Shown: piece after piece, positions 6,212 to 6,298 of the stretch
How positions within the stretch are numbered: the first letter of the stretch is position 1
Layout of the letters: each line of letters opens with the position of its first letter
NCBI GenBank assembly: GCA_946062035.1
Contig: CAMGTS010000078.1
Location: forward strand, 1 to 6,298
From: an uncultured Bacteroidales bacterium
GTDB taxonomy: Bacteria > Bacteroidota > Bacteroidia > Bacteroidales > UBA932
Length of the DNA stretch: 6,298 bases
Reading direction: 5' to 3'
The notes under the pieces: generated by a model
Database searches by the model: none
Seen by the model: the letters and a program-made list of their open reading frames with translations, nothing else
What the model was told of the DNA's origin: nothing
Translations under genes and position numbers: made by a program

Positions 6212-6298
6212 ATTCCGAACATAACGCTGAATCCGTCGCCAAGATAGTTTGCGTATTCAATATTCTCTGAGTCAAGTATATTTCTAAGTTGTCCGTAA
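6196..6298 (-). CDS. C-terminal fragment of an unidentified protein, possibly an outer-membrane beta-barrel
   Basis: The frame is open from the right edge to a TAG at 6198-6196, giving 33 codons. The fragment ends GDGFSVMFGILIKL, an alternating hydrophobic pattern with a terminal hydrophobic residue that is typical of the last strand of an outer-membrane beta-barrel. Codon content looks normal, and the end sits 51 bases before the gyrB ATG on the same strand, as expected for a real upstream gene. The family cannot be named from so short a piece, and a chance open frame of this length is possible. Confidence 0.45.
   Translation of the reverse strand, partial: YGQLRNILDSENIEYANYLGDGFSVMFGILIKL

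Overview
The window looks like a piece of a Bacteroidota chromosome, most likely order Bacteroidales. The reasons are a short gyrase B of 661 residues whose sequence (for example the NIYTALGVTVGT and YANIDA stretches) resembles that family, an exact TAnnTTTG-type promoter in front of it, A-rich leaders without Shine-Dalgarno motifs, and an alpha-oxoamine synthase of a type I associate with Bacteroidota sphingolipid or sulfonolipid synthesis. This is ordinary, densely packed chromosome. I see no mobile element, CRISPR array, tRNA or rRNA, and the longest non-coding stretch is 51 bases.

Layout: bases 1-906 (+) hold most of a D-2-hydroxyacid dehydrogenase of the glycerate dehydrogenase/hydroxypyruvate reductase type, missing only a few N-terminal codons at the window edge. 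It converges with a minus-strand gene cluster, and the two facing stop codons are separated by one base. Read in the direction of transcription, the cluster starts at a promoter near 6180-6211 and runs gyrB (6144-4159), a secreted M23 peptidase with a LysM domain (4166-3012), an alpha-oxoamine synthase (3000-1744) and a classical short-chain dehydrogenase (1732-908). The junctions are an 8-base overlap, then gaps of 11 and 11 bases, so the four genes are probably one transcription unit. The right edge carries the last 33 codons of a further minus-strand gene, possibly an outer-membrane beta-barrel protein.

How the genes fit together: the synthase and the reductase make a coherent two-step module. 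The first would condense an amino acid (serine, or cysteate in sulfonolipid producers) with a fatty acyl thioester to give a 3-keto long-chain base, and the second would reduce the ketone. The M23/LysM protein is a periplasmic or surface peptidoglycan hydrolase. Three cell-envelope genes therefore appear to be transcribed behind DNA gyrase B. The main open question is the amino acid used by the synthase: its active-site segments differ from the serine palmitoyltransferases best known from Bacteroides and Sphingobacterium.
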